From positions 35,799,201-35,863,200 of the forward strand of contig CM034307.1 in assembly GCA_019925795.1 (NCBI GenBank): a DNA stretch of 64,000 bases, in the 5' to 3' direction. A program made the translations under genes and the position numbers. The notes under the pieces are model-generated. The model searched no databases, was not told where the DNA came from, and saw only the letters and a list, made by a program, of their open reading frames with translations. This document shows positions 45,161 to 56,208 of the stretch, one piece after another. This DNA is from Dendrobium chrysotoxum (taxonomy: Eukaryota > Streptophyta > Magnoliopsida > Asparagales > Orchidaceae). Numbering within the stretch: the stretch's first letter is position 1; each line of letters starts with the position of its first letter.

Positions 45161-46338
45161 TGTCATATTATAGGATCTATATTAAAAGAATTACATCCAT
45201 CTTTCAATCATTTAACTAGAGCTTACCAATGAACAACGAAAATAAACATGATTATATTTTTGTCTTGTCCAGAGCCTCATATCATATGATCCTTATCCTT
45301 TCTTGAAAATATACAAAATCACGTAATGTGAATATAGCCCAACAAGTAACTAAAATCTTACAGCTAAAATCAATGCAAGAAAAAAGAAAATAATATGCTA
45401 TAAATCATATAAAGAATTATATACATCAATATCTATATTGATTATCAGTATCAATTTATCCTTCTATAATTCATCACATCCCAATCTATTAAATCATCAA
45501 TCATATTATCAGTAACAGTCGATATTAGTATAGTATTAATAATCAATAATATTAAATAGTATTAATGATAGAAAATAATATTAGTGTTAGTCACAATATT
45601 AGTACAGTGTTCATAGCAGTGTTGGTATCAGTATTCAAATATTCAATGAGTGTATCTTAAGAGTATCTTGCTCATGCACTTATGACTCATAATCAGTCGC
45701 CCCTTATAACTCTCAATCAATATACTCCTTATAACTTCTCTTGAATCACGCGAATTAGTCACCCCGACTCCTTATAACTCCCAATCAATCTCCAACTCCT
45801 TATGACTCCCAATCAGTAAATCACGTGAATCAGTAGAATATCACATGGAGTTATCATATCATGTATTTGATATCAAACACTTCATCTAAAATGTAATAAA
45901 ATTATATCAAATTATTCAGAATGATGAAATCTATAACATATCTAAATTTATATGGTGTAAGCTTATAAAATCAGAAGATAATACATATTTGACAAATATA
46001 GGAGAAATAAAATTCATATAAATTAAAATTATTAAAAATAAAAATAAGAGATTATTCACTTACAATGAATATAACAAAATCTATAATAAGAATGGCTGAT
46101 AAATATGATCAAAAGTTTTTATCTCTCCTCTCTCTTCTTCCCCTTTTTTAATTTCTTCCTTGTCAAGCAATCAAGTGAGGTAGCCTATGGGGTGAGACAA
46201 GGATATTTATAAATATATATGCAAAAATACTGTTCATGGCCTAGCACCACAGTGATCACCAGATCAACACTAAAGCACTTTACATCAGAATTTTTATATT
46301 TTTCAAAAACATTTATTTCATATATTTTAGTTATTATA
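45161..46338 (-). repeat. 3' LTR of element F (minus sense)
   Basis: 1,178 bp, plus-strand TGTCATATTATAGGATC...GTTATTATA. Confidence 0.88.
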
Positions 46339-46510
46339 ATCTCCCCACCTTTGAAAAATGTCATCCTCCATATTTCTATATCAGTCTGAGAGAGAGAGAG
46401 AGCATGCTCAAAATATAATTTTAAACTTAAATCAACTAATTCTAAATAGGAAATCACATTTCTATTCTGCTCATAAGCTCTAGTTATATTTCAATTCTTC
46501 TAATAACCAT

Positions 46511-46523
46511 TACTCTGATACCA
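46511..46523 (-). promoter_or_regulatory. Primer-binding site of element F (tRNA-iMet)
   Basis: On the minus strand TGGTATCAGAGTA, three bases after the LTR, an exact match to the initiator tRNA-Met site over 11 bases. Confidence 0.85.
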
Positions 46524-46526
46524 TTT

Positions 46527-47677
46527 TATCACATTCCAGGATCTATATTTGAAGAATTACATCTATCTTTCAATCATTTAATTAGAGCTTATCAATGAAC
46601 AGCGGAAAGAAACATGATTATATTTTTGTCTTGTCTGGAGCCTCATATCATAGGATTCTTACTATTTCCTAAAAACATATAAAACCACGTAATGAGCATA
46701 TAGCCTAACAAGTAACTAAAATGTTACAGCTGAAATCAATGTAAGATAAAAAAAAATAATATGCTATAAATCATATAAATAAATATATACATCAATATCT
46801 ATACTGATTTTCAGTATTAATTTATCCTTCTATAGTTCTTCACATCCTAATCTATTAAATCATCAATCACAATATCAATAATAGTCAATATCAGTATAAT
46901 ATTAAAGATTAATAATATTAAATAGTGTTAATGATAGAAAATAATATTAGTGTCAGTCACAATATTATTAAAGTATTCGTAGCAGTTTCACTATCAATAT
47001 TCATATATTCAATAAGTACATCTTAATAGTATCTTACTCCTACACTTCGCCCCTTATAACTCCTAATCAATATACTCCTTATAACTCCCCTTGAATCACT
47101 TGAATCAATTGCCCCAACTCCTTATAACCCCCAATCAATCTCCAACTTGTTATGACTCCCAATCTGTAAATCATATGAATCAGTAGGATATCACGTGAAG
47201 TTATCATATCATGTATCTAATATCAAATACTTCATCTAAAATATAATAAAATCATATCAAATTATTCAAAATGATCAAATCTATAACATATCCAAATTTA
47301 CATGGTGAAAGCTTATGAAATTAGGAGATAATGCATTTTTGACAAATATAGAAATAAAATTCATTGAAATCAAAATTGTTAAAAATAAAAATAAGAGATT
47401 AATCACTTACAATGAATATGATAAAATCTGTAATAAGAATGTCTGATAAATATGACCAAAAGGTTTTTCTCTCTTCTTCCCCTTTTTTTAATTTCTTCTT
47501 AGTCAAGCAATCAAGTGAGATAGTCAATGGGGTGAGACAAGGATATTTATAATATAAACATAAATACTGTTTATGGCCTAGCACTATAGCACTCACCAAA
47601 TTAATGCTAAAGTGCTTTACATCAAAATTTTTATATTTTTCAAAAAAAAAAATATTTTGCATATTTAAGTTATTATA
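46527..47677 (-). repeat. 5' LTR of element F (minus sense)
   Basis: 1,151 bp, plus-strand TATCACATTCCAGGATC...GTTATTATA, followed by GCCTC. Minus-strand frames here (for example 47,399-47,716) are shadows. Confidence 0.88.
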
Positions 47678-47682
47678 GCCTC

Positions 47683-48659
47683 TACCTCTAGGCCACCTCT
47701 TAGCCCTGCTAGCCAAACCCCTGCTGGTTCACTCCAGCTCTGTCCTGATAATAAAGGCAAGTCTCAATCCTTGATTCACCTAGGACCCACCGAGGGACCA
47801 AGTGCTTTAGATGCCAAGGATATGTCCATATTGCCTCCCAGTCTTATAGTGCTCATAAGGCCAATATTATTAAGGAGATTACTAAAGATGACCCTGAGCC
47901 TAAGGCTGACCTCATTCACCAGATAGATGCTAATGGTGAATTCTTTGAGGAGGATAAGGATGATACAGATGTCATATATTACATCCAAAAATAGGACCAC
48001 TCTCCCCTAAGTGTGGTGAGATGTGCACTATCACACCCCTGATCTATTGATGATTGGTGTAGGACTTTTATTTTTCACACCTACACCAAGCTGAAAGATA
48101 AAAATTACAAAGTCATCATCGATAGCGGTAGTTAAATCATTGTTGTCTCCTTCAGCATGGTGACCTGCCTTGCTTTATCTTCTGTTCCTCACCCCAGTCC
48201 ATATAAGGTAGCTTGGGTCAACTCCACTGCCTTGGAGGTGAAGAAATAAAGCCTTATACCCATCTCTTTTTCTGAATATAAGGAGAATATTTGGTGTGAT
48301 ATCCTCATTATGGATGTGGGTTAGGTTATTTTAGGCTACCCCTTGCTTTTTGATAATGATGTCCATATTTATGGTCGTTTAAACATCTGTATGTTTGAAC
48401 ATGGTGGAAAAAAGATCAAGTTCTTGCTTAGTCAGCCAAAGTTAGAGGATGAACCTAAATCTAATCCTTTGAAGCCTACTAAAGGGCTCAATCTTGTATC
48501 TGTCAAGATTATTGATTCATGTGTAGCCCAAGGCACACCCCATTATGACTTAGTGGGTTGTAAGGTTACTAAGGAGCCTGATAGGCCCATCCTTAGGAGG
48601 TCCAGCCCATCTTTCAGGACTTTTCTGATATTTTTCCTGAGGACCTTTATAACCAGTTA
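47683..48659 (+). pseudogene. End of gag and protease of chromovirus H
   Basis: After the damaged zinc knuckle the frame reads through an acidic linker to YKVIIDSGS (48,106-48,132). This is the aspartic protease active site Asp-Ser-Gly, followed at once by a stop where the family has a cysteine. The protease fold continues (DILIMDVG, VILGYPLLFDNDVHIYGRLN) with stops near 48,247 and 48,322. The enzyme would cut the gag-pol polyprotein; this copy cannot. Confidence 0.85.
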
Positions 48660-48665
48660 CCACCT

Positions 48666-49980
48666 TTGAGGGATATACATCATACCATTGACCTTGTCCT
48701 AGGTGCTTCCCTTCCCAACTTGCCTCATTACTGTATGAATCCCACTAAACATGTTGAGCTCAAGAGGCAGGTGGATGAACTCCTACAGTGGAGTTTCATC
48801 GAGGAGAGTTTGAGTCCTTGTGCTGTATCAAGCCTTTTTACCCGCAAGAAGGATGGTACATGGTGGATGTGTGTTTATAGCCGTATTATCAATAAAATCA
48901 CTGTTAAGTATCATTTCCCTATCCCTAGACTGGATGATATATTCGATATGATGTATTGAGCCACTCTATTCTTCAAAATTGATCTTAAGAGTGGATACCA
49001 CCATATCAGGATTCATCCTGGGGATGAGTGGAAGACAACTTTCAAGACCAATGATGGTCTCTATGAGTGGTTGGTCATGTCATTCGGGTTGAGTAATGCC
49101 CTGAGTACTTTCATGAGAGTTATGACCCGGGTGTTGTAACCCTTCATGGGTAAGTTTGTTGCCATTTATTTTGATGACATTCTTATATATAGTTGATTTG
49201 TCGACCAGCACTTAGACCATCTCAGCTAGGTATATGAGGTTCTGAGGAAGGAACAGCTATATACTAATCTTAAGAAGTGCATCTTCCTCACTAACCAGGT
49301 TGTGTTTTTGGGCTTCATAGTTTTAGCCCGTAGGGTCTCTACTTACCCCGAGAAGGTAAAAGCCATAGCTGAATGGTCTGTTCCCAGGAACATTCAGGAA
49401 GTTAGGAGCTTCCATGGCTTAGCTATTTTTTACAGGAGGTTCATTAGGAACTTTAACTCCATTGTCTCCCCCATCACCTATTGTTTGAAGAAAGGGGAAT
49501 TTCAGTGGTCTGTGGCTGCCACCAGAGCCTTTGATGAGATTAAACAAAAGATGGTGGAAGCCCCTGTGTTGAGACTTCCTAACTTATCCAATGTCTTTGA
49601 AGTGTCATGTGATGCTTCAAGAGTTGGTATTGGAAGAGTTTTATCCCAAGAGGGTTGCCCTGTGGCCTATTTTAGTGAGAAGTTGAATGAAATTGGCTAG
49701 TGGTACTCCACATATGACAAGGATTTTTATGCTGTGGTTTAGTCCTTGAGATATTGCTGATACTATTTGCTCCCGCAAGAGTTCATCATCTTCTCTGATC
49801 ATGAAGATCTTTATTATATAAATGCCTAGAAGAAACTAAATACTCACCATGACAGATGGATTGAATTCCTCTAGGAATATACCTATTCCCTTAAGCATAA
49901 GGCTGGAGTTGAGAACAAAGCTGTCGATGCCCTTAGTTGTCGTATGATGACTACTGTCGAGATGAGGGTAGAAGTCACTG
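48666..49980 (+). pseudogene. pol: Reverse transcriptase and RNase H of chromovirus H
   Basis: The motifs run in order: LKRQVDELLQWSFIEESLSP; FTRKKDGTWWMCVYSRIINK; FPIPRLDDIFDMM; FKIDLKSGYHHIRIHPGDEW; MSFGLSN; and YFDDILIYS at 49,167-49,193 (catalytic Asp pair). RNase H follows with VSCDASRVGIGRVLSQEG (49,600) and HKAGVENKAVDALS (49,900). Stops lie near 48,957, 49,137, 49,192, 49,230 and 49,698 and later. The frame is otherwise largely continuous. Confidence 0.9.
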
Positions 49981-49989
49981 GATTTGAGT

Positions 49990-51545
49990 AGTTGAAGGAA
50001 GAATATTTAGAGTGTCCTGACTTCAAGGAGATTTACTCCAACCTCTCCTCAGACCCTAAGCATACTATTGATGATTATCTCATTGAGGATGAATATCTAT
50101 TTAGAACTCAGAAGCTCTACATCACCTGCATCTCCCTTAGGGAATTTTTGGTTTGGGAGCTTTATGCAGGAGGTCTTGCTGGCCACTTTGGTCATGATAA
50201 GACCATAGAGGCTGTAGAGTATCACTTCTTCTTGCTTAGCTTGAAGAGAGATGTTGCTAGGTTGGTCAGTAGGTGCCACACCTGCCAACTGGCCAAGAAA
50301 AGGAAGCAAAATATTAGCCTGTATACACCTCTATCTGTCTCTAGTTGTCCTTGGCAGGATGTCAGTATGGATTTTGTCTTAGGCTTGCCAATAACTATTC
50401 AGTATGGCTCACCTCTTACCCTATTCTAGGACATTTGATGCCTCAACTATTTCCAAGCTTTATTTCAAAGAGGTGGTTAAATTACATGGGTTACCCAAAA
50501 CCATCGTGTCTGATAGGGATGTCAAATTCATAAGTTATTTTTGGAAAATCTTAAGGCTGAAAAGTGGTACAAAACTTCAATTCTCCACAGCTTTTCACCC
50601 CTAGACTGATGGCCAAACTGAAGTGGTCAATAAGAGTTTAGGAAACCTTTTGAGGACCCTAGTTGGTGAACATTTTAGACATTGGGATTCCAAACTTTCT
50701 ATTACTGAATTTGCCTACAATAACTCGATGAACCGCACCACTGGCCTGATTCCTGTTAAGATTTTTTATGGATACAAGCCTAGGAAACCTTTAGATCTTA
50801 TCCCTATGTGTCGTGGGTATAGAGTATATGAGTCTGCATCCACATTTGCATAACTTATATAAATAAATTACAACATGAATTGAACAAAATAATGCAAGAT
50901 ACAAACTTCATGCAGATCTTAAAAAAGATTTAAAATATTTGAGGTGGGTGATTCTGTGATGGTTCTAATTCGTTCGGAGCGGTTCCCAAAAGGAACTGTT
51001 AAGAAACTACATGCCAAAAGTGTTGGACTTTTCAAGGTGATAAAGAAAATTAATGATAATGCTTATGTGTTGGATCTGCCAGCAGATTTTGGCATTAATC
51101 CCTCCTTTAACAATGAGGTTTTTTAGTAGCCTATGAGGGACCGGATTTTAATCCACCCAATCCATTATATTCTGAGCCTTGTGTGATCCCACCTTGTGAG
51201 CACCCTAGCCTACCTTCACTTACCAATTTACCCAAATCACCCAATACGGATGAGATTGACATGATCTTAAGTGATGAAATCATTTCCACAAAGGAAGGTG
51301 AACAAAGAAGATATCTAGTTAAGTGGAGAGATAAGCCCAAGACTAAGAATACTTGGCTAGATCATGAGGAGCTGCAAAAGATTGATCCAGATATGTTGGA
51401 GCTGTACAAGAGTTCACATGATGCCTACTCGACAAGGTCGAGATCTCTCCCACCCCGGGAAAATGATGGGGACATCAAGGCATGGAAGGTTTATCATAGA
51501 AGGGGTCGTAGATCGACGGCCACGATTGAGTCGTTATATTATTAG
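49990..51545 (+). pseudogene. Integrase and chromodomain of chromovirus H
   Basis: The zinc-binding part is GHFGHDKTIEAVEYHF...RCHTCQLAKK (50,180-50,305). The integrase core begins PWQDVSMDFVLGLP (50,352); a frame change lies near 50,400. The conserved EFAYNNSMNRTTGLIPVKIF is at 50,706. A chromodomain follows at about 51,258-51,410 (MILSDEIISTKEGEQRRYLV, KWRDKPKTKNTWLDHEELQ). Chromodomains steer chromovirus integration toward particular chromatin. The final frame runs into the 3' LTR and stops at 51,543-51,545. Confidence 0.88.
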
Positions 51546-52788
51546 TTGTTGTGTGTGTTGTATGTGATTTAATTTAGTTTGTGAACTTTTTCTTTTTTTC
51601 CCTCACTTGAGGGAAATGTTAAGTTGTAAGCCCAAGGGCTTTTGTCTTGTCATGTGGTGGAGCCTATATATATGGCTCCCCCCCCCCTTACTGAGATGAT
51701 GATTATTTTGAATGAATCCTTATTTCAGCCCTATTCTCTTGTGCGAACGTAAGTGTGGTGGAGTAGTGAAGCCTTAGGAGAAGGAAAATGAAGTACCTAA
51801 CAGACCATTAAACGTGAGCTCTCGGTTTCCCCCTTCTATCTCTTCCCCTTTCCCTCCTTCTTCCTCCTTAGTTGTTGGTAAGCATCACCCCTCCTCCCCC
51901 CTCGCTCTCTACCAGCCACCCCTTTGCCTTCCACCGCCCACAGCAAACCCACCACCACCACCACCTCCACATCTAAGTCCCCAATCCAAAATTTTGACCT
52001 TTGGGATTCCAATTGGACCCCACTTGTCTCTTGGAATTCTGAATTCAAGAGTTACTCTCCTTCTTTTCATTTTTAAAATTAGTTGAGGATTGGAAAAGCC
52101 ACAACCCCTTCCCTTTCCCCATGGTTGGCCCACTCTTGGAACTCTCCATATTAATTAATGGGAAGTTGACCCATTAATTGCAAAGTCCACTTTAATTTTT
52201 CCCCTTTTCAAAACTACTTTTCAATTTTCCAACCCCACTCTCTCCCATTCCCAAGCCCCACCACTCTAATTAACCTCACACCATTCCTAATCTCCCCCAA
52301 TTAGCAAAAATTGTGGCCTCCCTCCTTCCAGATTTTGACTAGCATCTCTCTTCTCCACTGTGAAGCAAGACACAAGGAAGGCACTACAGAGCAACCATTT
52401 GAAGATCAACCGACCAAGACCGCACCACATCTGAAGGAAGCTTCTTTGCAACGCAAATAGCTAAGTCTTTCTACTCTTACTTCAAACACTCAAGTAGAAA
52501 TCTTTGAAGTTCAATTATCTATGGCATGACTATTTTCATGTTAATTTAAATCCGCTAGCTTCTTAAATCATTGAGTGCATGGTCCTTGTAGTGACTAATC
52601 TATGTTAAATATTAGATTTATTTTTTTGCCAACCCATATTAGCTAAGTTATTGATTTACTTTATCGTTCTTAAATTCTAAAACTTTGGTTGTTGTTAATT
52701 GTTATTTATGAATTATCTTTCTTACTTGTTTTGAAGCTTGTTTTACGCATCCCTATGATTAATAGCTTGTTGATTTAAATTCAACTTG
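51464..52788 (+). repeat. 3' LTR of H, first part (before the LINE)
   Basis: Begins TGATGGGGACATCAAGG and matches the 5' LTR up to TAAATTCAACTTG (52,776-52,788), where the LINE starts. The last 58 bp of the LTR continue at 55,532. Confidence 0.92.
52776..52788. repeat. LINE target-site duplication, 13 bp (left)
   Basis: TAAATTCAACTTG, repeated exactly at 55,532-55,544 after the A-rich tail. Confidence 0.93.
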
Positions 52789-52907
52789 AAACCACTATAG
52801 GTTGAGAGAGAGTCCAGGATTTTAGTGAGAGAGAGTCCAGGATTTTAGTGAGAGAAAATTCATTTTTTTTCAAATTTCCCTGGCCTATTATCCCGGTTGG
52901 CTCCGTT

Positions 52908-54857
52908 ATGGTGGCGGAGGGTCGCCGGTCATCTTCTTCGGATGACCAGAACACCTCCAATCCCTTGTCTACCAAGATTCCTAGCCTTTGTTGGGAATCA
53001 CAAGGTGGAACAACCGAGAATCGGGATGGTATGAATGAAAGGTATGTACAACGGCCTTTGGTGATTGACGAAGGACGTATTCCTCTTGTTCGCGAACCAG
53101 CTCCGGTGGAAGGAAAAGGTAAAAAAATTGTAGCTCAAATCTCAAGCGAGAAGATGAAGATTGTTTCACCTAAGGGTTTCTGTTCATCACCATTGGCGGG
53201 AATCGCGGCTAATGTCCAGTCAAATGACTTTGAAGCCTCGACTTCTTCAGGTTTTAATTTAAAGGTTAATCGATTCTTGCTCCCTTCTTCAATTCCGAAA
53301 AAGCCTGATAATTCAACGGTAGATAAGGAAGGTTTGAACTCAGAAATGGCGGTGGAAGATGCTGTCCCAATTATTATAAAAGATTCTGAAGTTAGGATGG
53401 AGGATGCAGCTATCCTTAAGATGGATTCAAGGAATGTGTGGGTGAAAACTCAACACATTAAAATAAATTATGTTGAGAAGAATTCTGATGATTTAGAAGA
53501 TGATGGAGTTATTAAACTTGATGCGCATAGGGAGTGTGAGAATTTCAAAATTCTACAAAAATCTCTTGTTGTTAAGGTCTATGGTAAAAAAAATTCCTTT
53601 TCTATTTGTAGTATTGAGTTGAGGCGGTAATGGAGCAAATTTGGAAGCTTTCACCTTACCTCTTTGGGTCTTGATTGGATATTGTGCTCTTTCCATTCAA
53701 CCCAAGCTATGGAGGACATTCTTAGTGGTGGACCGTGGTTTGTGGGGAATCATGTCATTGGGATGGATAAGTGGACGCCTCAATTTTCTCCCATGTCTTT
53801 GAAAGGCCTATCCTCTCCTATTTGGATTCGGTTACCTCATTTACCATTGCATTGTTGGGATGAGACTAATGTTACTTAGATAGTTTCCAAGATAGGAACT
53901 CCTATGTTTTTAGATGGAAACATGTTTAAATGGGGGAGGCGGGAGTTTGCTAGAGCTTGTGTTCGAATAAATCTTGACTCTCCATTAACTCATAGTGTTT
54001 GGATTGAAGGTGTATACGAAAAATTTCTCCAAAAAATAGAGTATGAAAAGATCTCTTCTTTGTGCTTTAATTGTGGTAAGATAGGTCATGTTATTAGTTT
54101 GTGCCCTGAATCTAAAGGTCAAGGGAATTCCATTAAAGAAATAAAGAAGGTGGACTGCCAAGAGAAGGTGGAAACTTTTTGCAAGGCTGCGAATGCAGTG
54201 GGAGGAAAATCTTATGCCCCTAATTCTGATAACATGCTTGGGCCATGGATGCATGTGAAGTTTAAAAAACATAAAAGAAATATTGTGAATGGTGTTAAGA
54301 ATACTAACTCTTGGAAGCAGAGATATTTTGAGAGGCCTAAAGAGGATTATGCGGGAGTTGAGCTGGATTCTACCAACAGATTTAATGTGCTATCTATACA
54401 CAAGACAGATGAGATGGTGGATGCAGTTGAGGGAAATATTCAGAATTCTGTTAGTATCCAAGAAACGGCTGTTGGAACTCCTAGTGCTAGTGGTCACAAG
54501 ATTGCTACAGAAATGTATAAAGCTGATTCCGAAGTAGAACCGATAAAGGATGGCTTGCAAAATGTTATGGAAGATGACATCAGGCGAACAACAGAAGATG
54601 CCGGAGGTACTTTGGTTAGTTCTAATAGTTTAGACAATGAAATTAATATGCAAGGGAATGTTAACAGTGGTATGGAAGGACAGCTGGAACATTTGGAATC
54701 CAACCACAGGGGAGAAATTCATAATTCAAATTCAAATTCTACTCCTTCTTCTACTATGGATTTCAATAAGGATTTATGTTTGTATAGTGTTAGACATAAA
54801 AGCACTAAACAACTTAAATTCTTAGGTCCTATTGAGAATGGCACAAGGAAGAGGTAG
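52908..54857 (+). pseudogene. LINE ORF1: DUF4283-type domain plus CCHC zinc knuckle
   Basis: A single frame of about 649 codons runs from the ATG at 52,908 (MVAEGRRSSSSDDQN) to TAG at 54,855. It is broken only by in-frame stops at 53,628 and 53,877. After a variable N-terminus, 53,550-53,870 has the pattern LVVKVYGKKNSF...GLDWILCSF...MEDILSGGPWFVGNHVIG..KW of the plant DUF4283 nucleic-acid-binding domain. PIWIRLPHLPLHCWDE and YEKISSLCFNCGKIGHVISL follow, with the zinc knuckle C-x2-C-x4-H-x4-C at 54,063-54,104. The tail is acidic and Ser/Asn-rich. ORF1 proteins bind LINE RNA. A GTG-started extension from 52,848 is not needed. Confidence 0.88.
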
Positions 54858-55531
54858 TTGTTTGGAAGATGATTGGGGCGGTATGTTTGTTTTTTGGCGG
54901 AATGAGTATTTCTAAAGATTTTAGTGGGGGAGGTGCTACTAAGAGGGAAGCGTTGTATTATGCCAGATCTATGGCTAGCGGCTTTGTACAGAGGACTCAG
55001 TGCTATAGATGGAAGGTTCTGCTTCGAGCTGGTAAAGATATGGAGACTCAGGTTGATTTTGCAAGTTTTCAGTTTCAGTGCTGCAGTACTCTTCGTCCAG
55101 AGGCTAAAGATGAACCTAATCTGGAACTAGAGGGCTTTGTTGTGGCTGTGTTGGTTGTGGGAGGTGCCTCTTTAGGAGGTTACATGATTGTAGTTGTTTT
55201 TTTTTTTTTTGTTCTTCCTGTAGTTGTCATTTCCTTTCTTGTTATTTCTTTAATCGTTGTCTTTTGCCTTTGGGTTTTTACTATAATGTCATATGGGGTT
55301 TTTACTAGTTCATATTTTCTTCCTTTGGGAACTCTGGGACACTAACCAACCTTTTAAGTTGTTTTAATACTTGGTGTCCTCTCCACCCCAATGGGTTTAA
55401 AATGAAAATTAGTGAACAACATATCCATTATATTAGATTCAAGGGGATTGTTTTTGCTTTTGTTTGCTAGCTTGTAATAGTTTCTTTTTCAATGCTAAAT
55501 GCATTTCTTCAAAACAAAAAAAAAAAAGATG
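54858..55531 (+). other. 3' region of the LINE, no ORF2
   Basis: A 158-codon frame at 54,869-55,345 ends in a Val/Phe-rich stretch caused by T-rich sequence (poly-T at 55,198-55,210). It has no endonuclease or polymerase motif and probably represents 3' UTR. The A-rich tail is AAAACAAAAAAAAAAAAAGA. Confidence 0.6.
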
Positions 55532-55589
55532 TAAATTCAACTTGTGTTTAATTTCATATTGTAAGCCTTCACATGGTAGTGCTATATTA
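55532..55589 (+). repeat. 3' LTR of H, last part (after the LINE)
   Basis: TAAATTCAACTTGTGTTTAA to GTGCTATATTA matches the last bases of the 5' LTR (GTCCTACATCA), followed by TTTAA. Confidence 0.88.
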
Positions 55590-55594
55590 TTTAA

Positions 55595-56208
55595 ATATTT
55601 GTACTTAAATGACCATTTCACTTTATGAAAAGAGAGATCTAAAGAATATTTCATTAAATGTGATAAAAGTTTTTAATTAAGGGACAAAATTATATCAATT
55701 TTTAATAATTTAGTGACTAAATTAAGACAATGCAAAACTCTAGTATTAAATTAAACACTTATTAATAATCATGGGATTATTATAATATTTTTTTTCAAAA
55801 AATTAAACTCAATTGAACTTAGCATTTCACATTGCAGATCTAACACATTCTTACTGGCTAATCCGTCAGGCATCACGAAAATCAATTGCTGGAAACTATG
55901 AACGATAGCTTCTATCTATCTGGATAGTTAGAGGCAGCAAAACTTAAGCAAGATACACAAACAAGCTAGAATAAAAGGCCGTATGCCTTGCAAAAGCAGC
56001 TCAGCACTAAAATGAACCAAAAAAATCAATCTACATAAAAAAAAACAAATACAGGTTAAGCATTGCTTCCAGTTAACTCTTCCAAGAATATCCAGAGTCA
56101 AACAAGAAAAAGCAGAAGAAAATAAAAGTTTGCATATATGTTATGTACATAACAAAAATGGAACACAGTTCATGCAAATGCTCATAGAAGTAGCAGAGCA
56201 AATATGGA
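55595..56208. other. Intergenic DNA and probable 3' UTR of NSE1
   Basis: 55,595-55,800 is AT-rich and continues the DNA that H split. From about 55,850 to 56,208 lies the region downstream of the NSE1 stop on the minus strand, where its 3' UTR is expected. No other gene is seen. Confidence 0.5.

Larger units (their letters stand above)
45161..47677 (-). mobile_element. Element F: minimal LTR retrotransposon, 188-bp internal region
   Basis: LTR copies 45,161-46,338 and 46,527-47,677 align over their whole length (for example AGGATCTATATT, TTGTCTTGTC.GGAGCCTCAT, AATAAGAGATTA). Between them are only 188 bp, holding on the minus strand a primer site TGGTATCAGAGTA (46,511-46,523) and a polypurine tract AAAGGTGGGGAGAT (46,339-46,353). 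The perfect GCCTC duplication bounds it. It contains no gene, so every protein must come from an autonomous partner. TRIM elements have similarly small interiors but usually far shorter LTRs. Confidence 0.9.
52789..55531 (+). mobile_element. ORF1-only LINE (L1-type) inserted in the 3' LTR of H
   Basis: The 2,743-bp insert has a perfect 13-bp target duplication and an A-rich 3' end (55,511-55,530), as expected of target-primed reverse transcription. It starts with a short 5' leader holding a 23-bp tandem duplicate (GTCCAGGATTTTAGTGAGAG twice). Next come an ORF1-type gene and about 670 bp of 3' sequence. No endonuclease or reverse transcriptase (ORF2, usually about 4 kb) is present, so this copy depended on another LINE. 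Confidence 0.9.
40322..55589 (+). mobile_element. Element H: chromovirus (Ty3/gypsy) with three nested insertions
   Basis: LTRs at 40,322-41,526 and 51,464-55,589 (the latter split by a LINE) flank gag, protease, reverse transcriptase, RNase H, integrase and a chromodomain, in gypsy order. Gag is interrupted by G and F. TTTAA bounds the element. Removing the insertions (about 2.45, 2.52 and 2.74 kb plus target duplications) leaves roughly 7.5 kb, a normal chromovirus size. Coding parts have many stops and some frameshifts. Confidence 0.93.

Noticed and set aside
42579..47682. Treating G and F as one 5.1-kb insertion in H
   Set aside because: The intervening 45,038-45,160 reads in continuation with H gag, and each insert has its own exact duplication (ATCAC and GCCTC).
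54869..55345. A membrane protein gene after the LINE ORF1
   Set aside because: Its Val/Phe-rich end comes from T-rich sequence, it lies between ORF1 and the A-tail of the LINE, and no family is recognised.
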